In this document: positions 55,791-64,000 of the stretch, piece after piece
Numbering within the stretch: the first letter of the stretch is position 1
How the letters are laid out: the number at the start of each line of letters is the position of its first letter
Notes under the pieces: generated by a model
Told to the model about the DNA's origin: nothing
The model's input: the letters and a program-made list of their open reading frames with translations, nothing else
The model's database searches: none
Made by a program: the position numbers and the translations under genes
From: Massospora cicadina
Lineage: Eukaryota; Entomophthoromycota; Entomophthoromycetes; Entomophthorales; Entomophthoraceae
Assembly: GCA_022478985.1 (NCBI GenBank)
Contig: JAKSZP010017447.1
Coordinates: 27,025 to 91,024 of the forward strand
Length of the DNA stretch: 64,000 bases
Direction: 5' to 3'

Positions 55791-58060
55791 GAGATCAATG
55801 CAAGTGATCACACTTTTAAGCTGATTAGTAGCGCCAACAAGGAGGGCAAGGAATAAGAAGAAGAATGTTAACTTTATTATACTCTGCAGGGATATGGTCA
55901 CCTGTTTTATACCCAAATCACTATAAAGATGATAAATCTTACTGGAATTGTCTTCCTTTGCCTTCTCATCTGCTTTTTCTTAAAACAGCGGTCTTCTGTA
56001 TGGAAGTATTGATGACAATAGCTACCTTGATTAGCCCAAAAGTTTTCAGATATGACATACACTTTAGGACGACTTTATTTTGGAGATTCATTGATTTGGG
56101 GGGTTTTGGTGAATGAGGTGGTAATTCCAACAAAGCATCCTTTATGTCCAAGATACTTCGGAAGTTCTTCTTCACAATGATAAGGTAGACTTGCAACTGA
56201 GTCCTAAAATAGAAAGCAGACATAATAGTAGTAATAGCCTCATCAAAATTTAACTGACCGCAGGCCACAAAAGTCTGAGCCTCCCTATTGAATTAATGTG
56301 CAAAGTCCTTAATAGTTTCGCTTTTAAGTGGCATTTATCCCATAAAAGCCTGTTTTGGGAGAAAAAAATTTGAAACTCCAAAATTTCTTTATCAAAAGCC
56401 TCTTAGAATTGAGACCAAGTAGCACAAGTCATCAGATGGGGTACCATGATATCATGTGCTAAATGAATAACACAATTTGTAAATAATTTATCTTTAGAAG
56501 GGCAGTAGCACAACCAAGAGCCTTCTTGTATAAGTAAAGAAAAAATTGATTATCATTTCCCCCAGGAGAATACCTATCCTTGAATATCAGTCTAAAACTC
56601 ATAGGAGCATTAGCCGTCAAGACATGAACCCTAGGATGTCCAGTTGGGTGGAGAAATAGGATTTATTATTAGGGGCTTGGGAGGAGTATTGTGGGTACAA
56701 GTTGACGATCTTAGTGCTATTTTTTTATTAATCCAATGATTTAGCTCTGAATGGGCCACTTTAGAATCCAATATTCAAGAGACCTAAGGATTTGCTCCTG
56801 TTGTGCTAGATATTTAAGCTCCAAGTAATCAACTTTTTTGGAGCGGATTCCCCTTGGATTGATACGCCTGTAAAAAGATATCAGTATTCTTAGCCCATTT
56901 TCCCAGGTTTTTTCAGCTCATTGAATAAGGACTGAGGCGGCAAAGGGGGTCAATAGGCGTCCCATCTGGAGTCAAGTTACATTACTTGGCTACTTTATTT
57001 ATGCACTCACAACCATTCAATCATGTCAAAGAGCGATTTAGATTTAGACTCAGACAGACAATCAGAGCTTACAGTGCTGGAGGGTGAGGGGGTCCTAGAG
57101 GTCCAGGAGGCCCAATGGCACCAGGGGGTCTGGGAGGTCCAGGCAGCCCTACTGGACCAAGAGGTCCACAAGGTCCAGGTGGTACAACTAATCCAGAAGG
57201 TATGTATGGCCCTCTAGGTCCATAGGCCCATTGGACCCATTAGGTCCTGGGGGACCTACTGGACTGGGAGGACCCTAAAATTTGGGTGGACCTATAGTTT
57301 CAGGGGTTTTTTCCACGTTGCTGACCCAAATTTAAATTTGAAGAATTGTTGCCTCAATTGTAAGAGGCGATTTCTATATTCCTACTCCACTAACTGACTT
57401 TGGTTGGGGAGGTGTGTAATGTTATTTCTTTACTAAAATTTAATTTTGAACTCGTTCCACCAACTGAGTGTTGATGAAGATATATATCTCATGATCAAGT
57501 TGAGCGATTCGCTGCTGTACATCATTAATAAGCTTATGTTTACTAATAATTGCATCTCTATTATACTGACCAAACTCAGAGGCAGAATTGAAGAACTCAG
57601 AAACTCAAATATTCAAAGATTAAAGTCCTTTCAATAAGTTGAATATCTCCTGTTGATTTATTCCTACTCCTTTCATTAAGTGGTAAAACACAGGGTGCAC
57701 AAACTGACGTAAGTATGGCCTAGTACTAACCCTAGGCAATTGAGAGATTTGGTATTAGTTCCTCATCGTGGAGGTCATAGCACTGACCTGAGACCAAGTA
57801 GAACGGATTCTGGGAAAAAGGAACCAATTGAATAATTGCTGGATGGTGTCTTGCAAAAGTTCAGGCTGCGTTTGAATTTTTGCAATAAAAGTTAAGTTGG
57901 AACCATTAAGCTCTAAATTGGCATGAGAATTCCAACGTAGACAGCGCCCTTGGGACATTGTTCCTAGTGTAATGAAAAAAGTATAAAATACTACCCTGTT
58001 ATGGTCCTGAGACTCTTTGGGCGAAAAAGGAGAATCTATCAAAGTGATTGGTGTTTTCAC
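55790..58060 (-). pseudogene. Element VII Gag with collagen-like stalk
   Basis: Starts near 58060 with MKTPITLIDSPFSPKESQD, followed by SHANLELNGSNLTFIAKIQT and QPELLQDTIQQLFNWFLFP (N-terminal domain, as in element I). A coiled-coil-like helix (KHKLINDVQQRIAQLDHEI) comes next, then at 57.07-57.30 kb a collagen-like run with [20 protein letters not shown] and [18 protein letters not shown]. The Gag core follows with sequence like YSPGGNDNQFFLYLYKKA near 56.5 kb, then AFYFRTQLQVYLIIVKKNFR and ILDIKDALLELPP. Many lesions. Confidence 0.7.
57070..57300 (-). repeat. Collagen-like Gly-X-Y coding repeat in VII Gag
   Basis: On the minus strand about 20 consecutive or near-consecutive Gly-X-Y triplets rich in Pro, with one or two breaks. 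At DNA level it is a run of GGNCCNNNN nonamers. The same type of segment lies in element I at 4053-4226. On the plus strand it produces a spurious frame. Confidence 0.7.
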
Positions 58061-58078
58061 AAGTGCTTAACTCAGAGT

Positions 58079-58098
58079 GCCCCTTGTAGTGAGCATCA
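58079..58098 (-). other. Element VII primer-binding site
   Basis: On the element strand TGATGCTCACTACAAGGGGC, one change from the copy in element III. Confidence 0.7.
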
Positions 58099-58448
58099 CG
58101 ATTTAAAGTTTTAAAATTACACTTCAAAAATGGCAGTTATTTTCTTGAGGTTACTTTGGAATTTCCAGAAATAATCAATTTGAATAAAAGAATAATGAGT
58201 ATATTTGCGAACAGACTAATTATTTATTATCAAAAAAAATTAGTATTTATAGGTCTTGCAGAGGTCACCTTTGATCTGATCTTTTCAATCTCCAAGAGAT
58301 CAAATCTTCTGATATTACATGATTTAGATAAGTGTGAACGTTTTTAAAAGACTTGATGAGAAAAATTCATTGAGCTCCCTTTAGTGACAAATGGAGAAAT
58401 ATTTGGGGTGATAGACTAGGGACAGAATAATTTGGCAAAATCCCAACA
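58099..58448 (-). repeat. Element VII 5' LTR
   Basis: On the element strand TGTTGGGATTTTGCC ... AAATCG. It carries a CTATAAATACTAA promoter-like motif on the element strand near 58240-58252, also present in the 3' LTR. Confidence 0.8.
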
Positions 58449-58453
58449 CCTTG

Positions 58454-58800
58454 GGTGTTCATTAAGGTGCATCTCCTGGTCCTCAGGTGAGAACTACATT
58501 TTCTAGTAGCGCTGGCTAGGTCCATTTACAAAAAGTACTTCAAGACACCCAGGCAGTTCAAACTTCATCAATGCATGGCAGCAGTATAAGTCTTTCTTAG
58601 TAATATTGTTTAAGCGGCAGTAATGCATGACAGCCCTATAGGTCCCATCCTTCTTGTGCACCAGCAACAAAAAATAGCCCAGGTCTCTCTGATTAATGGA
58701 TTAGTCTAGCTTTGTCTAACTGATTGAGCTCTTGTGAGATGACTGCGTCTACTTTCTTCAAATGGAGGTAAAGTTTGGACTTAAAGGGGACAGTTGAACT
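58454..58800 (-). pseudogene. Element VIII reverse transcriptase, N-terminal piece
   Basis: FKSKLYLHLKKVDAVISQEL, LLVHKKDGTYRAVMHYCRL, NNITKKDLYCCHALMKFELP and FSPEDQEMHLNEHP. Fingers and first part of the palm; the catalytic Asp region (VNGPSQRY) is changed. Cut by VII at the codons before LFE. Confidence 0.7.
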
Positions 58801-58899
58801 GGTGTCCGTCTTACGGACTTCCCCTTTGCACAGGTCATAGTCGTTGAGGCCAGTGCTGAAGACGTCATTAAATTCGTCTAAAATTTTATCCAGCTCTTT

Positions 58900-59200
58900 G
58901 TTGTTGCTTAGGAATCACATATCCAAACCTTATCTTGTCAAAACCTACTATTGTGTGGATGGACTTGATAATAGCAACTGGTCAGTCAGTCCATGCTACA
59001 ACTAGTCCCTTTCAACTCGGATTGGTTGAGTAATAATGTTCCTCAAGATAATGTTCAGATCTCCAGAGTAAGTTGTATTATAGAATCCTGCTGATATTCT
59101 GGACTCTTGCTCTTGGATTTCATCTCATCTGTACAATTTCAATATTGCGTCAAGTGAACTAAACAGTTATTGACAAGTTCATTCTTCTTTGGTCCCTGAT
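58900..59200 (-). pseudogene. Element VIII dUTPase-like domain
   Basis: Minus strand near 59.0-59.1 kb reads ISAGFYNTTYSGDLNIILRN and ITQPIRVERD. GFYNTTYSG aligns with GLLDPAYQG of element A (Asp changed to Asn, Tyr and Gly kept), and NIILRNIITQPIRV with NILLGKLTNQPIIV of element III. It lies between protease (59.43-59.72 kb) and the RT lead-in FNDVFSTGLNDYDL (58.83 kb). Confidence 0.45.
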
Positions 59201-59429
59201 CAAAATTCCATGGTTCCACTAGCTCACAAGGGATGTTCTTATTTAGTGCTCACGTTAGGTGGTAGTTGTTTTACACCCTACTCCATTATGTTTTAATGAA
59301 TTGTTTATTGGTTGGTTATTCTGATCAAGCATGTATGCTGTTTTCAAAGTTTAACGTCCTCATCCTTATACTAAGGGGTGTTGGTAGCTCAAAATGTTAA
59401 CCGTACTTGTGGTAAAGTCAATCTTCGCC

Positions 59430-59720
59430 TAAACTATAGAAGAAACAGTGGCCTGATCAGGGAATCATAGTGATCGTTGACCTGTACCACCGCAGGTGCT
59501 GTCAGGTCCATGCGCCAAAATTGTAAAGGCTAAGCAGAATAAGCTCCTAAGGCATGGGTAATGTCAGGTCCTGCAGTATAGTACTTCACATTTTAGTCAT
59601 TGTCAGGCATAAACTTAAATTTCTTCATAAATTTGGTGGGGATAATGTTTACTAAAGCCCCAGGGTCAAGCACTGCCAGTATGAAAACCTTCTGGATGAA
59701 AAATTCACCTTTGTTACACT
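59430..59720 (-). pseudogene. Element VIII aspartic protease
   Basis: ALDPGVLVNIIPTKFMKKFK corresponds to the active-site loop (LDTGS changed to LDPGV, so the catalytic Asp is kept but the Thr is not). YYTAGPDITHALGAYSA and VNDHYDSLIRPLF follow. Worn but readable. Confidence 0.65.
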
Positions 59721-59939
59721 CTTACCGAGTATTTCCAGTTCCCAGGTCGCCAGTGGCAGACTCCTCAAATTGTTTTAGAGCAACAGCACTTGCATCAGCC
59801 TTGGTAGTTTTTACACAATCAGGTACCGCATTCTTGAAGGTAGACGCGACCAACTGCTCAAATTATTCAACTTAATTGATCACTTGGGTAGTCTTATTTG
59901 CTTGGGCCAAATAGGTATCGCTTATTAGAGATCCGTCAG

Positions 59940-61270
59940 AGCCATGAACTCTTAACCTAGTCGGCACAGTCATAGTGTTAGGCGCCCCTGATACATGTTA
60001 AACCGCACTAGCCAAGTCTTCATATCATGGTTGTTTTCACCCCCAGTGTGGAGGTCCACCCATTTTACTTTGTTGGGTGTATCCTCTTTAGTGGTTTGAT
60101 TCTTTGTTTTAGCAGTAACTAATGGACAATATTGAATGAACTGCCCAGGTTGGTGACACTTGTGGCACTTATATCTCAACGTGGCAAGCGTTCAGGAGGT
60201 TTGTTGCTCTTCTCCTTGGGCTTTTCACCCTTATCATTGGCGACATAAATGGCTTTATTGACTCTTTAAGGGGTTAGGTGCCATTCACTTATAATAGGAT
60301 TTGTACGCCCATGGATGTTGAGCAGCGCCTCCATAAGCACATTAAGGGATGTCGCGCTCTTGACCTCTAAAGTCATGTGCTTCTTCAGATTAGGATGCAT
60401 CACCAGAGAGCTTATTAACGGTTTTGGTGGTAGGCAGATCCATTGTTTCTGCGTTCCACAATTTATGGGAATTTTAGTAGTAACAAGAAGCGTAATTTGA
60501 AATTGACTCACTTTTGCCCATCTTCATCAAAAAACTCTTGTTTCATACCTGGACATCCTGTTCACCACCAAACTTGTAAATAAGATGTTCTTGATTACTG
60601 TCCAAGATAATTTAGGTCCTAAACATGCCCTGAGGATCTCATGAGCCTCGTGGCTCATACACCCTTGTATGTGGTGAGCCTTCTGGTTATTGGTAGCGTC
60701 ATACATGCTATCTTCATACATCTGGGGGAAAGTTACAATTGTCCCCTCTCCAGGTGTATGCATGGTCTTTAAATATGTTTTAAAGTTGGGATCTTCTTCA
60801 ACAGGATCGGAGTGCATTATAGTTGACTGAGTACAATTTCTGACCAGTTGTGGTGCATTTCTTTTTGGAGGTCTAAACAGGTGTCAAAATCAAAGCTATA
60901 AATCATGTAGAGGTAGTCTCCGGTAAGTATGCATTAGTGCCTTCAGGTCTTCTGTACTTTTTTCCATTGCAAACAGCATGTTGTCATGCTGTTCTAAGCG
61001 CTCTCCATATTAATTTTGAGCTGTGATGGTATTTCCATTTTCTTTCTTGAGGAATACAAGTCTCTCCTCAAAGCTATTATGTGCAAGTTTCTGTTTGACA
61101 ACTGGTGAGGGTCCTCTCAAAATGGGTAGTGAGTCAATTTAAGCTCTTTATAATGGTCCTTTTGACACGCTCAAGATTGTTATGCAAATCAGGAACTTTA
61201 AATTTCAGGGTACAGAGTCTAGTATGTATGGTATTATCCTACCTCACCAGGAGTTCAGAGAAATCCTATC
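59940..61270 (-). pseudogene. Element VIII Gag with degenerate zinc knuckle
   Basis: Block 60527-60817 reads FKTYLKTMHTPGEGTIVTFP, YEDSMYDATNNQKAHHIQG, CMSHEAHEILRACLGPKLSW: the shared Gag core. Near 60.13-60.18 kb YKCHKCHQPGQFIQYCP is a CX2CX4-Q-X4C knuckle, in which the zinc-binding His is Gln. It is the only knuckle I find among the gypsy Gags here. The N-terminal third (60.85-61.27 kb) is helical in character (DLHNNLERVKRT). Several stops. Confidence 0.7.
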
Positions 61271-61358
61271 CACCCTCTTGATGATACACCTCAATATACG
61301 CTACATCATCAACTTTCTCAGAAGATCTATCATGATCATCGCTATGGCGTGATGGTGC

Positions 61359-61378
61359 CACCCCTGTAATGAGAACCA
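61359..61378 (-). other. Element VIII primer-binding site
   Basis: On the element strand TGGTTCTCATTACAGGGGTG, two changes from the shared site. Confidence 0.6.
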
Positions 61379-62599
61379 AAGTCATTGCACTAACCTCAAC
61401 TCGCTTAATTTTAGAGTCTGACTCGCTGCTCAGGGGGTATACTCCACGCAGATTAGGCACCAGACGACCTTTGCTAACATCATAATCGCTCTCACTAAGC
61501 AAATCCTCTTTTGATGCTACACATTGAGCATCAGTCACTTGGTTAAACTGTCTGCTCCCATGGATAACTTCTTGACACTCTTAGAAATTTATAAATACAC
61601 ATTGGCCCTCAGTACTCAAAGTGAACTTTTTCAACCTCTCCCTTAGCGTTATCAGTACCAAGGTATCCTCAAATGAGAGTGTCTTCTTACAAAATGGCAA
61701 ATTCAGACTAATTATTGGCGATGACTACACTTTATACAACAAAAGTGAAAACATGATATTAAACTTAAGCTCTTTTAAATAAGAGATTTTTATTAAGATA
61801 TAAATCAAAGTGTTTTATAATGTAAAAGAGATAATTAAGATTTAAAATTAATAAAATATTGAAAACTGTTTGGAAGTTAGGGTTCAATATTAAGTTTTAA
61901 AAAATCTTCTAGTCAGACGTTTTCTGACTGCTGCTTTTGTATCTTCATCCATTTGAACTAATTATTGTAAATGCGAACTCTATCTCGCAGTGGTTACCTC
62001 TGAACCTGGATGTTCAGGAGCCTTTGTACTAGGTCCCGCTTCTGGGTGTTAAACCATTGTGCTCTTTTCTGATATTGATTAATTACTAAATTTATTGATA
62101 TTCTTTTTGACTTCTGGTTCAAAAAATGGCACTCCTAAGATGCGCCTTGCTTTGTGGCTTTGAGTTACTCTGGAAATTGGCTGAAAACTTAATTTGGTAA
62201 TATTTGCTTTTAAACCTCAAAAACTCTTGCCGCCATAATTTGGTTCACTCAATGTTTCATCACCTGTGAAATGTAAATTATTTTGGACCCCAAGGTATGA
62301 AATGGGGTCAATTTTTATATCAATTTGGCAGCGTTATCATCCTCATATAATAAATCTTATAACTCAGTAGGGAGAATGTTAATTCAAATGACGTAACCCT
62401 TCTCTTATGAAAAATATTGCTCATGACGTCATCTTAACCTAACTGAAAATTCCTTGCTCACCCTCGACTATAAAAGGGCCTTAATTGCCCCATCCACAGT
62501 TAGTATGTTGGCAGTATCTCAACCAGTTTGGGGTTGTTTAAACTCATTCTGCTAGACAAGGAATGCCCAATAGAACCAGTCGCAGACTTATCCATGATA
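61379..62599 (-). repeat. Element VIII 5' LTR
   Basis: About 1.22 kb. Matches the 3' LTR over its full length. A CTATAAAAGGG motif (plus strand, near 62470) recurs in the 3' LTR as CTATTAAAGGG. The LTR ends are not TG...CA at the inner side (CAATGACT). Confidence 0.8.
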
Positions 62600-62604
62600 A
62601 GTGG

Positions 62605-63002
62605 TATGGCATATATTATGGTATAATGGCTATGTAATTTAATCACTATAACTCTAAAATGTAGTAAAATTTCATATTAAAGGAAATACCATATGATAAG
62701 TATTAATTTATTGCACCAGCTTTATATATCTAATTCCTATTTAAATTTATTTTATATTATCATCTTTTTAATATTCTTAATTTTTAGAGCAAACATGCAT
62801 CTGAATCAATATTTTGATGTTAGTAGTTTTCTTATTATCAAAAGATCTATTCTTGTATAATTTAAGTTCTTGATCAAAACTTATCAGAATTCTAATCTCT
62901 CTTCTCCTTAATCACTTTTTTTTCCAAATTAGTTTATAAGTAAAAGTAAATACAACATGTTTTGTCTTCCTGATTAATCAAATTAAATGTCATCATATCC
63001 AA
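62605..63002 (-). repeat. AT-rich segment, probable outer part of the X LTR
   Basis: About 400 bp of very AT-rich, non-coding sequence between element VIII and the GC-richer block that starts at 63.0 kb. Since VIII with its AGTGG duplication splits a single host sequence, this must be continuous with 46443-47310. Its end reads TGTCATCATATCCA. Confidence 0.4.
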
Positions 63003-63010
63003 TGGCTGCT

Positions 63011-63038
63011 ACCCCACGTGGGGTGGTGGTGCACCACC
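63011..63038. other. Two abutting perfect 14-bp palindromes
   Basis: ACCCCACGTGGGGT (63011-63024) is followed without a gap by GGTGGTGCACCACC (63025-63038). Both are perfect. They lie at the 3' end of the putative XI LTR on its own strand. Confidence 0.85.
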
Positions 63039-63173
63039 TCCTGGCATCTTCAGCTCTTCCAAAACGCGCTTAATCTGGCTCTGCTAGCCCCCATATTAAC
63101 TTGTTGCTCTGTCCCCCCCTCAGTGCCTAGCTCAGCATCTCGCACTCTCCCAGGTGGTGCTTCATAACTCCTG

Positions 63174-63218
63174 ATGCTCCCTCAGAAGAACCTGCACTTT
63201 GGTCTTCTGAGGGAGCAT
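63174..63218. other. Hairpin with 16-bp perfect stem
   Basis: Left arm ATGCTCCCTCAGAAGA (63174-63189), right arm TCTTCTGAGGGAGCAT (63203-63218), loop of 13 bases. No T-run follows on either strand, so it is no bacterial-type terminator. It may act as an RNA structure of the LTR transcript. Confidence 0.85.
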
Positions 63219-64000
63219 TGTATAGTAAACTCTTCCCCTACGTGAGTGCGGCTATCATCAAGATGGCTCAGTCAGTTTACAAGCCCGCTGGTCTATAGAC
63301 TTCCGCCCTTTAAGGGATACATTGATTTTTAGCTACTAAAGCAAAGCTCAAGCTATGGCTGTAGCGAAGATGCTGTTAGTTTGTAAAATAAATGTCCATC
63401 CATATCACTAAGCTCGGTTGCTAGCAGACACCACTCTGGTGGTGCAGTTCTCCAGTTTTCTTAGCCAACACTCCCCTAGTTAGCTCTGTTATGAGTTCAT
63501 AAAGGGATTAACCATATATAGCGCTGATCCCATTTTGCAGTTTATGGTCTCCAATGGGTCAGCCACCTTTCAGAGCCTTGAGATTTTGCAACAATCTGCC
63601 CTTTCCATCAGGACACCCACCTTGCCATCTACCTTGCACTTTAATCTTATTAGCAACTGACCACACATTCTGGGCCTGCATTAAGATAGTCTCTCAGCTG
63701 CCCTTTGTGCTTTGGGTTGGAGCACTTGAAGTGCAAGTGCCTTCACTTGCCACTGGAGAGGCTTCTGTCCCTCTTCCCTCTGGCGTTGTCCCCATCACTG
63801 GATCACTTGAATATTTGTGGGTCTAATCCTCCCTTCATCTCCATCAAACACTGTGAAACTCTAAGTTCCACGAATCAGATTAAACCTTTTTCACGGTCTA
63901 TAAACAGATTGCTGATCAATCCCCGTCAAATTTTTTGGTCACCTGTTTGAGGGTCACCCTTCCTGCTATAGTTCTGGGGTAACACCCCCTGTGCCTTAAC

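Larger units (their letters stand above)
51926..58448 (-). mobile_element. Ty3/gypsy element VII, full length, inserted in VIII
   Basis: About 6.5 kb, LTRs of 350 bp related to those of element I, and the full order Gag (with collagen-like stalk), protease, dUTPase-like, RT, RNase H, integrase. The flanks are CCTTT (51921-51925) and CCTTG (58449-58453), one mismatch. Taking VII out rejoins PEDQEMHLNEHP and GLFETIMVLQG, consecutive RT motifs of VIII. Confidence 0.85.
47316..62599 (-). mobile_element. Ty3/gypsy element VIII, split by VII and a solo LTR
   Basis: LTRs of about 1.22 kb (47316-49698 without its insert, and 61379-62599). AGTGG stands at both outer ends (47311-47315, 62600-62604). 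Internal order on the minus strand: Gag, protease, dUTPase-like, RT, RNase H, integrase. Element VII splits the RT at 51925/58454. Own sequence amounts to about 7.6 kb. Confidence 0.85.
63003..63984 (-). repeat. Probable 3' LTR of a further minus-strand element (XI)
   Basis: A block with distinctly higher GC than its neighbour. On the minus strand it starts TGTTACCCCAGAAC directly after a purine tract (CACAGGGGG, 63985-63993 on the plus strand), as the 3' LTRs of the other elements do. The other end (TGGCTGCTACCCC on the plus strand) coincides with the change in base composition. The element body would lie right of the window. No second copy is available to prove it. The frames in it show no known protein. 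Confidence 0.45.

Noticed and set aside
57023..57217. Plus-strand frame of 64 codons rich in Val, Gln and Glu
   Set aside because: It is the reverse complement of the collagen-like Gly-Pro coding repeat of element VII Gag, so it is a shadow.
63554..63826. A 90-codon plus-strand frame as host gene
   Set aside because: No known domain, composition not protein-like, and it lies within the putative XI LTR.

Overview
The window is eukaryotic, repeat-rich DNA and I find no host gene in it. It holds about ten Ty3/gypsy LTR retrotransposons, parts of at least one further LTR element, two solo LTRs and the 5' part of a LINE. The LINE type (one CCHC knuckle in ORF1, then an apurinic-type endonuclease), the chromodomain integrases (chromoviruses) and the AT-rich decayed gypsy copies fit best with a repeat-expanded filamentous fungus. 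I cannot name the species. Nearly every retrotransposon gene carries stops and frameshifts; the clean reading frames are LINE ORF1, the RNase H block of element IV and the Gag-protease segment of element VI.

Layout (my labels). 1-1.8 kb: LINE, minus strand, running off the left edge, sitting in the RT region of element A. 1.87-2.9 kb: element A (minus; protease, dUTPase-like domain, start of RT). 2.9-8.9 kb: element I (plus, complete with LTRs). 8.9-12.5 kb: element C (minus, chromovirus-type pol). 12.5-42.5 kb: element II (minus), whose two LTRs are 30 kb apart because its body is filled with element III (14.1-20.7 kb), a copia-type solo LTR (20.9-21.5 kb), the chromovirus IV (plus, 21.9-27.8 kb) and the chromovirus V (30.7-40.8 kb). 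V in turn holds element VI (36.2-40.2 kb) inside its 5' LTR. 42.5-43.7 kb: no gene, with a degenerate 70-bp tandem repeat. 43.7-45.9 kb: element IX (plus, 5'-truncated). 45.9-47.3 kb: element X (minus; PBS and part of an AT-rich LTR). 47.3-62.6 kb: element VIII (minus) inserted in that LTR; VIII carries a solo LTR of the V family in its 3' LTR and all of element VII (51.9-58.4 kb) in its RT. 62.6-63.0 kb: probable rest of the X LTR. 63.0-64.0 kb: probable 3' LTR of a further minus-strand element (XI), rich in perfect palindromes.

Five-base target duplications were read directly for IV (GTCAG), V (AGGAA), VI (GTCCC), VIII (AGTGG) and the solo V LTR (CAACC). For III, IV, the solo copia LTR and VII, removing the insert rejoins one reading frame of the host element, so the nesting order is secure.

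The most notable biology lies in the non-chromovirus gypsy lineage (A, I, II, III, VI, VII, VIII). Its members share a primer-binding site and a Gag core motif (TPGEGSI-like). Between protease and RT they have a segment resembling the trimeric dUTPase fold. In I and VII, Gag also carries a collagen-like Gly-X-Y stalk next to predicted coiled coils. VI keeps LTRs, Gag and protease but has lost RT, RNase H and most of integrase in one clean deletion, so it looks like a non-autonomous derivative. The chromoviruses IV and V show the opposite loss: pol is present but no Gag can be recognised.
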